Source: Pseudomonas taiwanensis (lineage in GTDB: Bacteria; Pseudomonadota; Gammaproteobacteria; Pseudomonadales; Pseudomonadaceae). From it: 64,000 bases of DNA. The notes beneath the pieces are model-generated. The model did no database searches. It saw only the letters and a program-made list of their open reading frames with translations, and was not told the origin of the DNA. Below, piece after piece: positions 7,611 to 16,242 of this stretch. Location of the stretch: the NCBI RefSeq assembly GCF_013393345.1, contig NZ_QJRF01000039.1, positions 1-64,000 on the forward strand, written 5' to 3'. The position numbers and the translations under genes were made by a program. Each line of letters starts with the position of its first letter. Position 1 is the first letter of the stretch.

Positions 7611-9209
7611 TCAGGCCGCCTCGCCACGCAACTGGACGACGTTCGGGTGCTTCGGCACTTGCTCCATCGCCGCCACATCCGCCTTCATCTGCTTGAGCAG
7701 GGCGAACATGTAGAGCAGCAGCACCACCGAGAACGGCAGGCCCGCCAGCACCACCACCGTCTGCATCGCGGTGAAGTTGCCGGCGAACAGCAGGCCGATG
7801 GTCGCCAGGGTCACCACGGCGGACCAGAAGATACGCAGCCAGTTCGGCGCGTCTTCGTCCAGGTCGCCTTCCTCGCGGGACAGGTTGGCCAGCATCACCG
7901 AGCCAGAGTCGGCCGGGGTGAGGAAGAGCACGAAGCCGACGCAGATCGACAGGCCGATCACCGCCTTGGACCAGGGGTAGTGCTCCAGCAGCAGGTAGAT
8001 GGACATCGCCGGCTGCTCCAGTGCCGCCTTGCCGAGGTCCGCCGCGTTCTGGTTCATCACCAGGTCGATGGCGCTGTTACCGAACACCGACAGCCAGGCC
8101 AGGGTGAAGCCCAGCGGGATCAGCAGCACGCCGCTGACCAGTTCGCGGACGGTACGGCCACGGGAAATACGGGCTACGAACATGCCGACGAAGGGCGCCC
8201 AGGAAATCCACCAGGCCCAGTAGAACAGGGTCCACAGGCCCATCCACTCTTCGCTCTTGCCGGACTGGCCGGTGTAGACGTAGAGGTCGAATGTCTTCAG
8301 CACCAGGCCGTTGAGGTAGTCACCCAGGTTCTGCACGAAGCCGTTTAGCAGATGCAGCGTCTGGCCGGCCAGCAGCACGAATACCAGCAGGCCGCTGAAC
8401 AGAATGATGTTCAGGTTTGACAGGCGACGGATGCCCTTCTCGATCCCGGATATCGCGGCCAGGGTGGCTACCGCACTCATCACCAGGATCACCGCCAGCA
8501 GTGCGCCCTGGCTGTGGGGCAGGCCGAACAGGTACTCGAGGCCGGAGGACACCTGCAGCGAACCGATACCGAGGTTGGTCACCAGGCCCAGCAGGGTCAC
8601 GAAGATGCCGAAGCAGTCCACCGCATTACCCACCGCACCCTTCATCCGGCGCTCGCCGAACAGCGGGTAGAGCGCCGAGCGCAGCGCCAGCGGCTTGTTG
8701 TGGCGGTAAGCGAAGTAACCAACCGCCAGGCCCACCAGCGCATAGATGGCCCAGCCATGCACGCCCCAGTGGAGGAAGGTCAACTGCAACGCCTGGCGCG
8801 CGGCGGACTGGCTGCCCGGCTGGCCTTCCGGTGGATTGTAGAGGTGGTCGATGGGCTCGGACGCCGCGAAGTACAGCAGCGAAATGCCGATGCCCGAGGA
8901 AAACAGCATGCCGGCCCACGCGCCGTAGCTGAAGTCCGGACGGCTGTCGTCGGCGCCCAGGCGCAATTGGCCGTAGCGGGAGAAGGCGACATAGAGGACG
9001 AAGAACAGGTACGCGCCGATGGCCAGCATGTAGTACCAGCCGAAGCTGCGCGACAGCCAGGCCTGAGCCTTGCCGAGCACATTGCCGGCGTCGTCTGGGA
9101 ACACGATCAAGGCAACCGTGAGCAGCATGATGAGCGCGGTGGATCCGTAGAACACGACCGGATTCAGGCGCACCTTCCCGTGATTTTTTGTTGTTGGAGC
9201 TTTACTCAT
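7611..9209 (-). CDS. betT: BCCT-family choline transporter, short form
   Basis: Inner-membrane choline importer, 532 residues with about twelve hydrophobic segments. Diagnostic BCCT sequences include the glycine stretch FSSGIGISLLYFA, the tryptophan-rich FYWAWWISWAPFVGMF and the following ISRGRT. The glycine motif is GIGIS, closer to proton-coupled choline carriers than to the Na-coupled BetP pattern. Only about 30 residues follow the last membrane segment. E. coli BetT (677 residues) has a long cytosolic C-terminal domain used in osmoregulation, so this is the short form. It is divergent from betIBA across a shared operator. No strong Shine-Dalgarno precedes the ATG. Confidence 0.93.
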   Translation of the reverse strand: MSKAPTTKNHGKVRLNPVVFYGSTALIMLLTVALIVFPDDAGNVLGKAQAWLSRSFGWYYMLAIGAYLFFVLYVAFSRYGQLRLGADDSRPDFSYGAWAGMLFSSGIGISLLYFAASEPIDHLYNPPEGQPGSQSAARQALQLTFLHWGVHGWAIYALVGLAVGYFAYRHNKPLALRSALYPLFGERRMKGAVGNAVDCFGIFVTLLGLVTNLGIGSLQVSSGLEYLFGLPHSQGALLAVILVMSAVATLAAISGIEKGIRRLSNLNIILFSGLLVFVLLAGQTLHLLNGFVQNLGDYLNGLVLKTFDLYVYTGQSGKSEEWMGLWTLFYWAWWISWAPFVGMFVARISRGRTVRELVSGVLLIPLGFTLAWLSVFGNSAIDLVMNQNAADLGKAALEQPAMSIYLLLEHYPWSKAVIGLSICVGFVLFLTPADSGSVMLANLSREEGDLDEDAPNWLRIFWSAVVTLATIGLLFAGNFTAMQTVVVLAGLPFSVVLLLYMFALLKQMKADVAAMEQVPKHPNVVQLRGEAA

Positions 9210-9349
9210 TTGGAAATACCAAGGCAGTTAAAGCAGGCGCCCAATGGGCGCAACGGCAGACCGCGCCTGTGGCTGCGACGGGTGGCAACCGCCGGCCGAA
9301 GGCCTGAAATCAGGTGCGGCGAACTGCCGCATCTCGCTTCATGGTGCGC

Positions 9350-9390
9350 AGCTTATTCTTTGTTGTTTGAACGTTCAATAAAAATAAAGT
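9350..9390. promoter_or_regulatory. Shared BetI operator and divergent betT/betIBA promoters
   Basis: The palindrome TTTGAACGTTCAAT (9366-9379) matches the kind of site BetI uses in the betT-betIBA gap. On the minus strand it contains a -35 TTGAAC (9378-9373) spaced 17 bp from a -10 TAAGCT (9355-9350) for betT. On the plus strand a TTGTTT/TAAAGT pair (9363-9368, 9385-9390, 16-bp spacer) could serve betIBA. BetI binding here would block both promoters until choline is present. Confidence 0.68.
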
Positions 9391-9440
9391 AGGCTGATTT
9401 TCGACCTGTCCGGAACGGTTCCGGGAAGCGGAGGAAACCC

Positions 9441-10034
9441 ATGCCAAAAGTCGGAATGCAGCCCCTGCGGCGCACCCAACTGATCCACGCCACACTCGAG
9501 GCGGTGGACCAGGTCGGCATGGGCGACGCCAGCATTTCCTACATTGCGCGACTCGCCGGGGTTTCCAACGGCATCATCAGCCACTACTTCCAGGACAAGA
9601 ACGGACTGCTGGAAGCCGCCATGCGCTTCCTCATGAACGATCTGCAGGACGCGGTGCGCAAGCGCCGCGAAGCCATGCGCGACGACAGTGCGCGCGGCTA
9701 CATCCGCTCGATCATCGACGGCAACTTCGACGAGACCCAGGTCAACGGCCCGGCCATGAAGACCTGGCTGGCGTTCTGGGCCAGCAGCATGCACCAGCCG
9801 TCCCTGCGCCGTTTGCAGCGCATCAACGACCTGCGCCTCTACTCGAACCTCTGCTGGCAGTTCCGCCGCGAACTCGATGTGGAAAGCGCCCGAACCGCCG
9901 CACGTGGCCTGGCCGCCCTGATCGACGGCCTCTGGCTGCGCGGCGCGCTCTCCGGTGAAGCCTTCGAAACCGAGCAGGCCCGCCGGCTCGCTTACGAATT
10001 CCTTGATCAACAACTGACCAAGCAGGCGGCCTGA
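9441..10034 (+). CDS. betI: Choline-responsive transcriptional repressor BetI
   Basis: TetR-family repressor, 197 residues, first gene of the betIBA operon. [15 protein letters not shown] begins the protein, followed by the helix-turn-helix ([20 protein letters not shown]) and the conserved BetI ligand domain with [24 protein letters not shown] box precedes the ATG at a suitable distance. The gene is 43 bases upstream of betB, and betT is divergent. In family members choline binding releases the protein from DNA. A close paralogue lies at 6829-7422. Confidence 0.95.
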   Translation: MPKVGMQPLRRTQLIHATLEAVDQVGMGDASISYIARLAGVSNGIISHYFQDKNGLLEAAMRFLMNDLQDAVRKRREAMRDDSARGYIRSIIDGNFDETQVNGPAMKTWLAFWASSMHQPSLRRLQRINDLRLYSNLCWQFRRELDVESARTAARGLAALIDGLWLRGALSGEAFETEQARRLAYEFLDQQLTKQAA

Positions 10035-10077
10035 GCCGCCCGCCTTGCGACTACAAGACCTAGAGAGGACAACCACC

Positions 10078-11550
10078 ATGGCCCGATTCGAAGAACAGAA
10101 GCTCTACATTGGCGGCCGCTACGTCGACTCCACCAGTGGCGCCAGCTTCGAGACCATCAACCCGGCCAATGGTGAAGTCCTGGCCAACGTCCAGCGCGCC
10201 GGCAAGGAAGACGTCGAACGCGCCGTCGCCGCTGCCGTCGAAGGCCAGAAGGTCTGGGCCGCAATGACCGCCATGCAGCGTTCGCGCATCCTGCGTCGCG
10301 CCGTCGACATCCTCCGTGAGCGCAACGACGAGCTGGCCGCACTGGAAACCCTGGACACCGGCAAGCCGCTGGCCGAAACCAAAGCTGTGGACATCGTCAC
10401 CGGTGCCGACGTGATCGAGTACTACGCCGGCCTGATCCCCGCCATCGAGGGCGAGCAGATCCCCCTGCGTGAAACCAGCTTCGTCTACACCCGTCGTGAG
10501 CCCCTGGGCGTGGTCGCCGGCATCGGCGCCTGGAACTACCCGGTGCAGATCGCCATGTGGAAATCCGCCCCGGCCCTGGCCGCCGGCAACGCGATGATTT
10601 TCAAGCCCAGCGAAGTCACCCCGCTGACCGCCCTGAAACTGGCCGAGATCTACACCGAAGCCGGCGTACCGGATGGCGTGTTCAACGTCCTCACCGGCAG
10701 CGGTCGTGAAGTCGGCCAGTGGCTGACCGAACACCCGCTGATCGAGAAGATTTCCTTCACCGGCGGCACCTCCACCGGCAAGAAAGTGATGGCCAGCGCC
10801 TCCAGCTCTTCGCTGAAGGAAGTGACCATGGAACTGGGCGGCAAGTCGCCGCTGATCATCTTCGAAGATGCCGATCTCGACCGCGCCGCCGACATCGCCG
10901 TCATGGCCAACTTCTTCAGCTCCGGCCAGGTCTGCACCAACGGCACCCGCGTGTTCGTACCGCGCGCCCTGCAGGCCCGCTTCGAAGACAAGGTGATTGA
11001 GCGCGTCAAGCGCATCCGCCTGGGCAACCCGGAAGACGCCAACACCAACTTCGGCCCGCTGACCAGCTTCGCCCACATGGAAAGCGTGCTCGGCTACATC
11101 GAAGCCGGCCGCAAGGAAGGTGCACGCCTGCTGATCGGCGGCGAGCGCGTCACCGACGGTGAATTCGCCAAAGGCGCCTACGTGGCCGCGACCGTATTCA
11201 GCGACTGCACCGACGACATGACCATCGTCCGCGAAGAAATCTTCGGCCCGGTGATGAGCATCCTGGTCTACGACACCGAAGAAGAAGTGATCCGCCGCGC
11301 CAACGACACCGAGTACGGCCTGGCCGCCGGCGTCGTCACCCGCGACCTGGCCCGCGCCCACCGTGTGATCCACAAGCTGGAAGCCGGTATCTGCTGGATC
11401 AACACCTGGGGCGAGTCCCCCGCCGAAATGCCGGTGGGCGGCTACAAGCAGTCCGGCGTCGGCCGCGAGAACGGCCTGACCACCCTGGCCCACTACACCC
11501 GCATCAAGTCCGTACAGGTCGAGATGGGCGACTACTACTCGGTGTTCTGA
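10078..11550 (+). CDS. betB: Betaine aldehyde dehydrogenase
   Basis: Cytoplasmic NAD(P)-dependent oxidation of betaine aldehyde to glycine betaine; 490 residues, the same length as the P. aeruginosa enzyme. It starts [18 protein letters not shown]. The nucleotide-binding [10 protein letters not shown], the catalytic glutamate in MELGGKSPL and the catalytic cysteine in [11 protein letters not shown] are all present. The frame extends 11 codons upstream of the chosen ATG, but the AGAGAGGA box at about 10062-10069 and the family start support 10078. It is the second gene of betIBA. Confidence 0.97.
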   Translation: MARFEEQKLYIGGRYVDSTSGASFETINPANGEVLANVQRAGKEDVERAVAAAVEGQKVWAAMTAMQRSRILRRAVDILRERNDELAALETLDTGKPLAETKAVDIVTGADVIEYYAGLIPAIEGEQIPLRETSFVYTRREPLGVVAGIGAWNYPVQIAMWKSAPALAAGNAMIFKPSEVTPLTALKLAEIYTEAGVPDGVFNVLTGSGREVGQWLTEHPLIEKISFTGGTSTGKKVMASASSSSLKEVTMELGGKSPLIIFEDADLDRAADIAVMANFFSSGQVCTNGTRVFVPRALQARFEDKVIERVKRIRLGNPEDANTNFGPLTSFAHMESVLGYIEAGRKEGARLLIGGERVTDGEFAKGAYVAATVFSDCTDDMTIVREEIFGPVMSILVYDTEEEVIRRANDTEYGLAAGVVTRDLARAHRVIHKLEAGICWINTWGESPAEMPVGGYKQSGVGRENGLTTLAHYTRIKSVQVEMGDYYSVF

Positions 11551-11651
11551 CCCGAGCCAGCGCCCAGGCGGCCCGGGACAGACCGGGCCGCACCCTAGAA
11601 CAAGATGCCGTGCCCCGGAGGCGACTCCGGGATTTCTAGCAGGTAAGTCAC

Positions 11652-13340
11652 ATGTCCCAAGAATTCGATTACATCATCGTCGGCGCCGGTTCCGCCGGTA
11701 ACGTGCTGGCCACCCGCCTCACCGAAGACGCGGATGTCAGCGTCCTGCTGCTGGAAGCCGGCGGCCCGGACTACCGCCTGGACTTCCGCACCCAGATGCC
11801 CGCCGCCCTCGCCTATCCGCTGCAAGGTCGCCGCTACAACTGGGCCTACGAAACCGATCCGGAACCCTACATGAACAACCGCCGCATGGAGTGCGGCCGT
11901 GGCAAGGGCCTGGGTGGTTCCTCGCTGATCAACGGCATGTGCTACATCCGCGGCAACGCGCTCGACTTCGACGGCTGGGCCAAGGCCCCGGGCCTGGAAG
12001 ACTGGACCTACCTGGACTGCCTGCCCTACTTCCGCAAGGCGGAAACCCGCGACATCGGCCCGAACGACTTCCACGGCGGCGACGGCCCGGTGAGCGTGAC
12101 CACGCCCAAGACCGGCAACAACCCGCTGTTCCACGCCATGGTCGAGGCCGGCGTGCAGGCCGGCTTCCCGCGTACCGACGACCTCAACGGCTACCAGCAG
12201 GAAGGCTTCGGCCCCATGGACCGTACCGTGACCCCGGAAGGCCGTCGTGCCGCCACCGGTCGCGGCTACCTGGACCAGGCGCGCAACCGCCCCAACCTGA
12301 CCATCGTCACCCACGCCCTGTCAGACCGCATCCTGTTCAGCGGCAAGCGCGCCATCGGCGTCGCCTACCTCAAGGGCAACAACGACACGCCGATCACCGC
12401 GCATGCCCGCCGCGAAGTGCTGGTGTGCAGCGGCGCCATCGCTTCGCCGCAACTGCTGCAACGTTCCGGCGTCGGCCCGGCGGCCCTGCTGCGCGACCTC
12501 GACGTGCCGGTCGTACATGACCTGCCAGGCGTGGGCGCCAACCTGCAAGACCACCTGGAGCTGTACCTGCAGTACGCCTGCAAGGAACCGGTCTCGCTGT
12601 TCCCGGCCCTGCAATGGTGGAATCAGCCGGCCATCGGCGCGCAGTGGCTGTTCCTCGGCACGGGCCTCGGCGCCAGCAACCAGTTCGAAGCCGGCGGCTT
12701 CATCCGCACCCGCGAGCAGTTCGAGTGGCCGAACATCCAGTTCCACTTCCTGCCGGTGGCGATCAACTACAACGGCAGCAACGCGGTGAAGGAACACGGC
12801 TTCCAGGCCCACATGGGCTCCATGCGCTCGCCGAGCCGTGGGCGCATCCACCTGAAGTCGAAGGACCCGCGTCAGCACCCGAGCATCCTGTTCAACTACA
12901 TGGCCCACGAACAGGACTGGCAGGAGTTCCGCGACGGCATCCGCATCACCCGCGAAATCATGGGCCAGCCGGCGCTGGACCCGTACCGTGGCCGCGAACT
13001 GAGCCCGGGCGCGAACCTCAAGTCCGATGCCGAGTTGGACGAGTTCATCCGTACCCACGCGGAAACCGCCTTCCACCCGTCCTGCTCCTGCAAGATGGGC
13101 ACCGACGACATGGCGGTGGTAGATGGCCAGGGCCGCGTGCACGGCATGGAAGGCCTGCGGGTGGTGGACGCGTCGATCATGCCGGAGATCATCACCGGCA
13201 ACCTCAACGCGACCACCATCATGATCGCCGAGAAGATCGCCGACCGAATCCGCGGCCGCAAGCCGCTGCCGCGCAGCACCGCCGACTACTACGTGGCGGG
13301 CGCCAAGCCGGTGCGTGGCACGCCGGTTCGCAAGCTGTAA
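11652..13340 (+). CDS. betA: Choline dehydrogenase (GMC flavoprotein)
   Basis: Membrane-associated FAD enzyme of 562 residues that oxidises choline to betaine aldehyde. The N-terminal dinucleotide fold [18 protein letters not shown], the GMC signature [15 protein letters not shown] and the C-terminal active-site stretch [12 protein letters not shown] with a downstream [10 protein letters not shown] are all present. It follows betB by about 100 bases and completes the betIBA operon. Upstream bases 11637-11645 (CTAGCAGGT) supply a modest ribosome binding site. Confidence 0.97.
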   Translation: MSQEFDYIIVGAGSAGNVLATRLTEDADVSVLLLEAGGPDYRLDFRTQMPAALAYPLQGRRYNWAYETDPEPYMNNRRMECGRGKGLGGSSLINGMCYIRGNALDFDGWAKAPGLEDWTYLDCLPYFRKAETRDIGPNDFHGGDGPVSVTTPKTGNNPLFHAMVEAGVQAGFPRTDDLNGYQQEGFGPMDRTVTPEGRRAATGRGYLDQARNRPNLTIVTHALSDRILFSGKRAIGVAYLKGNNDTPITAHARREVLVCSGAIASPQLLQRSGVGPAALLRDLDVPVVHDLPGVGANLQDHLELYLQYACKEPVSLFPALQWWNQPAIGAQWLFLGTGLGASNQFEAGGFIRTREQFEWPNIQFHFLPVAINYNGSNAVKEHGFQAHMGSMRSPSRGRIHLKSKDPRQHPSILFNYMAHEQDWQEFRDGIRITREIMGQPALDPYRGRELSPGANLKSDAELDEFIRTHAETAFHPSCSCKMGTDDMAVVDGQGRVHGMEGLRVVDASIMPEIITGNLNATTIMIAEKIADRIRGRKPLPRSTADYYVAGAKPVRGTPVRKL

Positions 13341-13378
13341 GGCGGCAGCCTGAACGCAACGCCCCCCCGGGACCGTTG

Positions 13379-13463
13379 CAGGTTGGCGTAGAGCGCAGCG
13401 AAACCCAACGATGGGCGAGCCCGACACTCCGCTTGTTGGGTTTCGTTCCTCTACCCAACCTAC
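13379..13463. repeat. Imperfect inverted repeat downstream of betA
   Basis: The left arm (AGGTTGGCGTAGAGCGCAGC then GAAACCCAAC) and the right arm (GTTGGGTTTCG then CTCTACCCAACCTA) are largely complementary around an 18-30 base middle. It belongs to a GTTGGG/CCAACCTAC-ended intergenic repeat family. Relatives with the same ACCAACCTAC end occur at 51854-52029. It may act as the betA transcript end. Confidence 0.75.
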
Positions 13464-13467
13464 GACT

Positions 13468-13562
13468 GTGGGGGTGAATTCATTCGCCAAAGGGTGACGC
13501 AGTCACCCCGCTGCATTTCAGGGCAGACCTTCGGCCTGCTTGGCGAATGAATTCGCCCCTAC
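13468..13562. repeat. REP pair, GAATTC type
   Basis: The arms GTGGGGGTGAATTCATTCGC and its partner ending in GAATTCGCCCCTAC enclose a GGGTGACGCAGTCACCC stem and a GCAGACCTTCGGCCTGC stem. It lies between convergent betA and the TorT-like gene. One arm ends GTGG and the other GTAG. Confidence 0.92.
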
Positions 13563-13583
13563 AACATCGACATCCTGCGAGCC

Positions 13584-14615
13584 CTACTCCGGCAAATCCT
13601 GCCGGATCATCCAGTGTCCGCTTGGCGGCATCAGGTGGCTGATATCGAAGCGCTGGAGGTTGTTCCGGTCGATGACCTCGATGCGCGGACTCACACGCCG
13701 CGGTGACTGCCTGCCCTCCAGCGCGCGTATGGCCAGGTCCACCGCGACCCGCGCCTGGACCACCGGCGAATCCGTGGGTGAGGCCAGCACGGAGCCGTCG
13801 GCGATGGCCTCCAGGACCCGCTCGGTGGCATAGAGCGATACCACCTGCGCCTTGTAACGACTGCCCGCTGAACGCACCAGCTGTCCGGCGAAGGCGGCGG
13901 CTTCGGCGTTGCCGAGGATGTAGTCCAGCTCCGGCTCACGGGCCAGCAACTGGCGCACAAGAGTGGCCTGGGTGGAACGGTCCACCGGACCGTAGCCACC
14001 GGCTATCAGGGTCACCCCGCCCTGCGAGCCGAATTCCTTCAGGCCTCGCTCGGCGTCAGCGACCCAGCCGGCGTCCTCGGGGCCGGGCAACCAGCCCACG
14101 CGCACCGGGCGACCACCACTGTGCTCACGGATGTAGGTCATGGCCGCCTTGGCCATGTCGGCGAAATCCACCTGGGCTCGGGCGGTGATGCCCGGGCAGT
14201 CGATGCGATTGATCAGGTCGATCACCGGTACCTTGTCCCGGTGCAACAAAGCGATCTCGTCGCAGAGCCCCTTGGCGCTGATGGCGGCGATCACATAGGC
14301 GTCGGCGGCCAGCTGGCCGCAACGGGTCAGCTGCGCCCGCTGCATGTCAGGGAACTGATAGCCACCGGCCTCGTATACCCCAAGCTGTATGCCCTGGCGC
14401 TGCGCTTCCTCGTCCAGCCCCCAGGCCACGCCCCACCAGTAGCGGTCCATGCCATGGGGCAGCAGGGCGCAGATGCGCCAGGGCTTGCTCGCTCCGGTCA
14501 GCGGCTGGTAGCTGGCCTGGCGGCCGTCCACCTCGACCTGCAACGGAAACCACTCCGCCGCGACGCAGGAGGTCGCGCTCAGCCAGCTCAACAGCAGGGC
14601 ACAGAGGGTCCGCAT
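13584..14615 (-). CDS. TorT-like periplasmic sugar-binding-fold protein
   Basis: Secreted protein of 343 residues with the LacI/ribose-binding (type I) periplasmic fold. The signal peptide is MRTLCALLLSWLSATSCVAA. The mature part carries WRICALLPHGMDRYWWGVAWG near its start and TQATLVRQLLAREPELDYILGNAEAAAFA later. The arrangement resembles TorT, which binds TMAO and partners the sensor kinase TorS. No torS or TMAO reductase gene is nearby, so the name describes fold only. A GGAAGGAA box precedes the ATG at 14615. The open frame continues to 14933 but lacks a signal peptide there. Confidence 0.75.
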   Translation of the reverse strand: MRTLCALLLSWLSATSCVAAEWFPLQVEVDGRQASYQPLTGASKPWRICALLPHGMDRYWWGVAWGLDEEAQRQGIQLGVYEAGGYQFPDMQRAQLTRCGQLAADAYVIAAISAKGLCDEIALLHRDKVPVIDLINRIDCPGITARAQVDFADMAKAAMTYIREHSGGRPVRVGWLPGPEDAGWVADAERGLKEFGSQGGVTLIAGGYGPVDRSTQATLVRQLLAREPELDYILGNAEAAAFAGQLVRSAGSRYKAQVVSLYATERVLEAIADGSVLASPTDSPVVQARVAVDLAIRALEGRQSPRRVSPRIEVIDRNNLQRFDISHLMPPSGHWMIRQDLPE

Positions 14616-14766
14616 GGGGACATTCCTTCCATGGCAGGAACAGTGGGGTATGGATAGTGGCAAGCCTGGCAGCCGGGCGCCAGCGCTCCTTGGTCCAAAT
14701 GCGACCGGCTGGAAACAAGACCGGCCGGCGCCTAAAGTGCGCAGGGTCCCATACGCAAGGATCGAC

Positions 14767-16182
14767 ATGGCCGAGCCCGTATCCCTCGACGCCCGCACCG
14801 CCCGCATGCTGCCCTGGCTGGTGGCGGTGGCCTTCTTCATGCAGGCCCTCGACGGCACCATCCTCAACACCGCCCTGCCCGCCATGGCCCGCGACCTGGC
14901 CGAGGACCCGCTGCGTATGCAGTCGGTGGTCATTGCCTACATGCTCACCGTAGCCCTGCTGATTCCGGCCTCCGGCTGGATCGCCGACCGCTTCGGCACA
15001 CGCCGCGTGTTCTTTGGTGCAGTACTGCTGTTCAGCCTGGGCTCGTTGTTCTGCGCCCTGTCCGCCACCCTGCCGCAACTGGTGGGCGCACGGGTGGTGC
15101 AAGGCCTTGGCGGCGCGCTGATGATGCCGGTGGGACGGCTGGTGGTACTGCGTGCCTATCCCCGCACGGAACTGGTGCGGATCATGAGTTTCATCACCCT
15201 GCCCGGCCTGCTCGGCCCGCTCATCGGCCCGACCCTGGGCGGCTGGCTGGTGGAATACGCCAGCTGGCACTGGATCTTCCTGATCAATATCCCGGTGGGC
15301 CTGATTGGTGGATTCGCGGCCTGGCGCTTCATGCCCGACCTCCGTGGCAGTGGGCCGGTGCGCCTCGACCTGGTCGGTTTCCTGCTCTTCGGCACGGCGA
15401 TGGTGTTGATCACCATCGCTTTGGAAGGCCTGGGCGAACTTCAACTGCCCCACGTGCGGGTGATGCTCCTGCTGCTCGGCGGCCTGGCCTGCCTCGCCGT
15501 CTACTGGCTGCATGCGGTGCAGGTCGAACGGCCGCTGTTCGCGCCATCGCTGTTTCGCACCCGGACCTTCGCCGCGGGCATCCTCGGCAACCTTTTCTCG
15601 CGTCTGGGCAGCGGCGCCCTGCCCTTCCTCACGCCGCTGCTGTTGCAGGTGGCGCTGGGTTATCCACCGGCCCAGGCGGGAATGACCATGATCCCCCTGG
15701 CGCTCGCGGCCATGGCTGTCAAACCCGTAGCCAAGCCGTTGCTGGATCGTCTCGGCTATCGCCGCCTGCTGCTCGGCAACACGGTGCTGCTGGGCATGAT
15801 GATCGCCAGCCTGTCGCTGATCGACGCCAATACCCCCTATCCACTGCTGCTCCTGCACCTGGGTGCGCTGGGCGCGGTGAACTCGATGCAGTTCACCGCG
15901 ATGAATACCGTCACCCTGCTGGACCTGGACGACCACCAGGCCAGCAGCGGCAACAGCCTGCTCTCGGTGGTGATGCAGCTGTCCATGAGCCTCGGTGTGG
16001 CGGTGGCGGCGGCGCTGCTCGGCGGCTTCGGCAAACCCGATGCGCCCAGCGTGCTGGAGGCCTTCCAGGCCACCTACCTGTGCGTCGGCGTGCTGACCCT
16101 GCTGGCGGCGGCGATCTTCTTCCAGTTGCCGGCGGACAGCGGCCGCGCCGTACGCAGGGTGCACCGCGATATCGACGAGTGA
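14767..16182 (+). CDS. mdtD: MdtD-like MFS drug exporter (DHA2 family)
   Basis: Inner-membrane proton-driven exporter, 471 residues, the same length as E. coli MdtD. About fourteen hydrophobic segments are visible. DHA2 landmarks are LDGTILNTALPAMARDL in the first segment, GWIADRFGTRRVF after the second, and GARVVQGLGGALMMPVGRL in the fourth. The ATG at 14767 is preferred: the upstream frame (from 14614) has no membrane or signal character, and a TAAAGT -10-like box sits about 30 bases upstream. It is monocistronic and divergent from the TorT-like gene. Substrates are unknown here. Confidence 0.85.
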   Translation: MAEPVSLDARTARMLPWLVAVAFFMQALDGTILNTALPAMARDLAEDPLRMQSVVIAYMLTVALLIPASGWIADRFGTRRVFFGAVLLFSLGSLFCALSATLPQLVGARVVQGLGGALMMPVGRLVVLRAYPRTELVRIMSFITLPGLLGPLIGPTLGGWLVEYASWHWIFLINIPVGLIGGFAAWRFMPDLRGSGPVRLDLVGFLLFGTAMVLITIALEGLGELQLPHVRVMLLLLGGLACLAVYWLHAVQVERPLFAPSLFRTRTFAAGILGNLFSRLGSGALPFLTPLLLQVALGYPPAQAGMTMIPLALAAMAVKPVAKPLLDRLGYRRLLLGNTVLLGMMIASLSLIDANTPYPLLLLHLGALGAVNSMQFTAMNTVTLLDLDDHQASSGNSLLSVVMQLSMSLGVAVAAALLGGFGKPDAPSVLEAFQATYLCVGVLTLLAAAIFFQLPADSGRAVRRVHRDIDE

Positions 16183-16242
16183 CGGGGGAGGCACGCAGGA
16201 GCCTGCTAAACTGCGCGCCATTTCGACTTCCAGGCCCGTCCC

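Noticed and set aside
10045-10077. Longer start for betB
   Set aside because: The extra residues do not match the family, and the ribosome binding site fits the ATG at 10078.
13584-14615. A complete TMAO (Tor) respiratory system
   Set aside because: Only a TorT-like fold is present; no torS, torR or reductase genes lie nearby.
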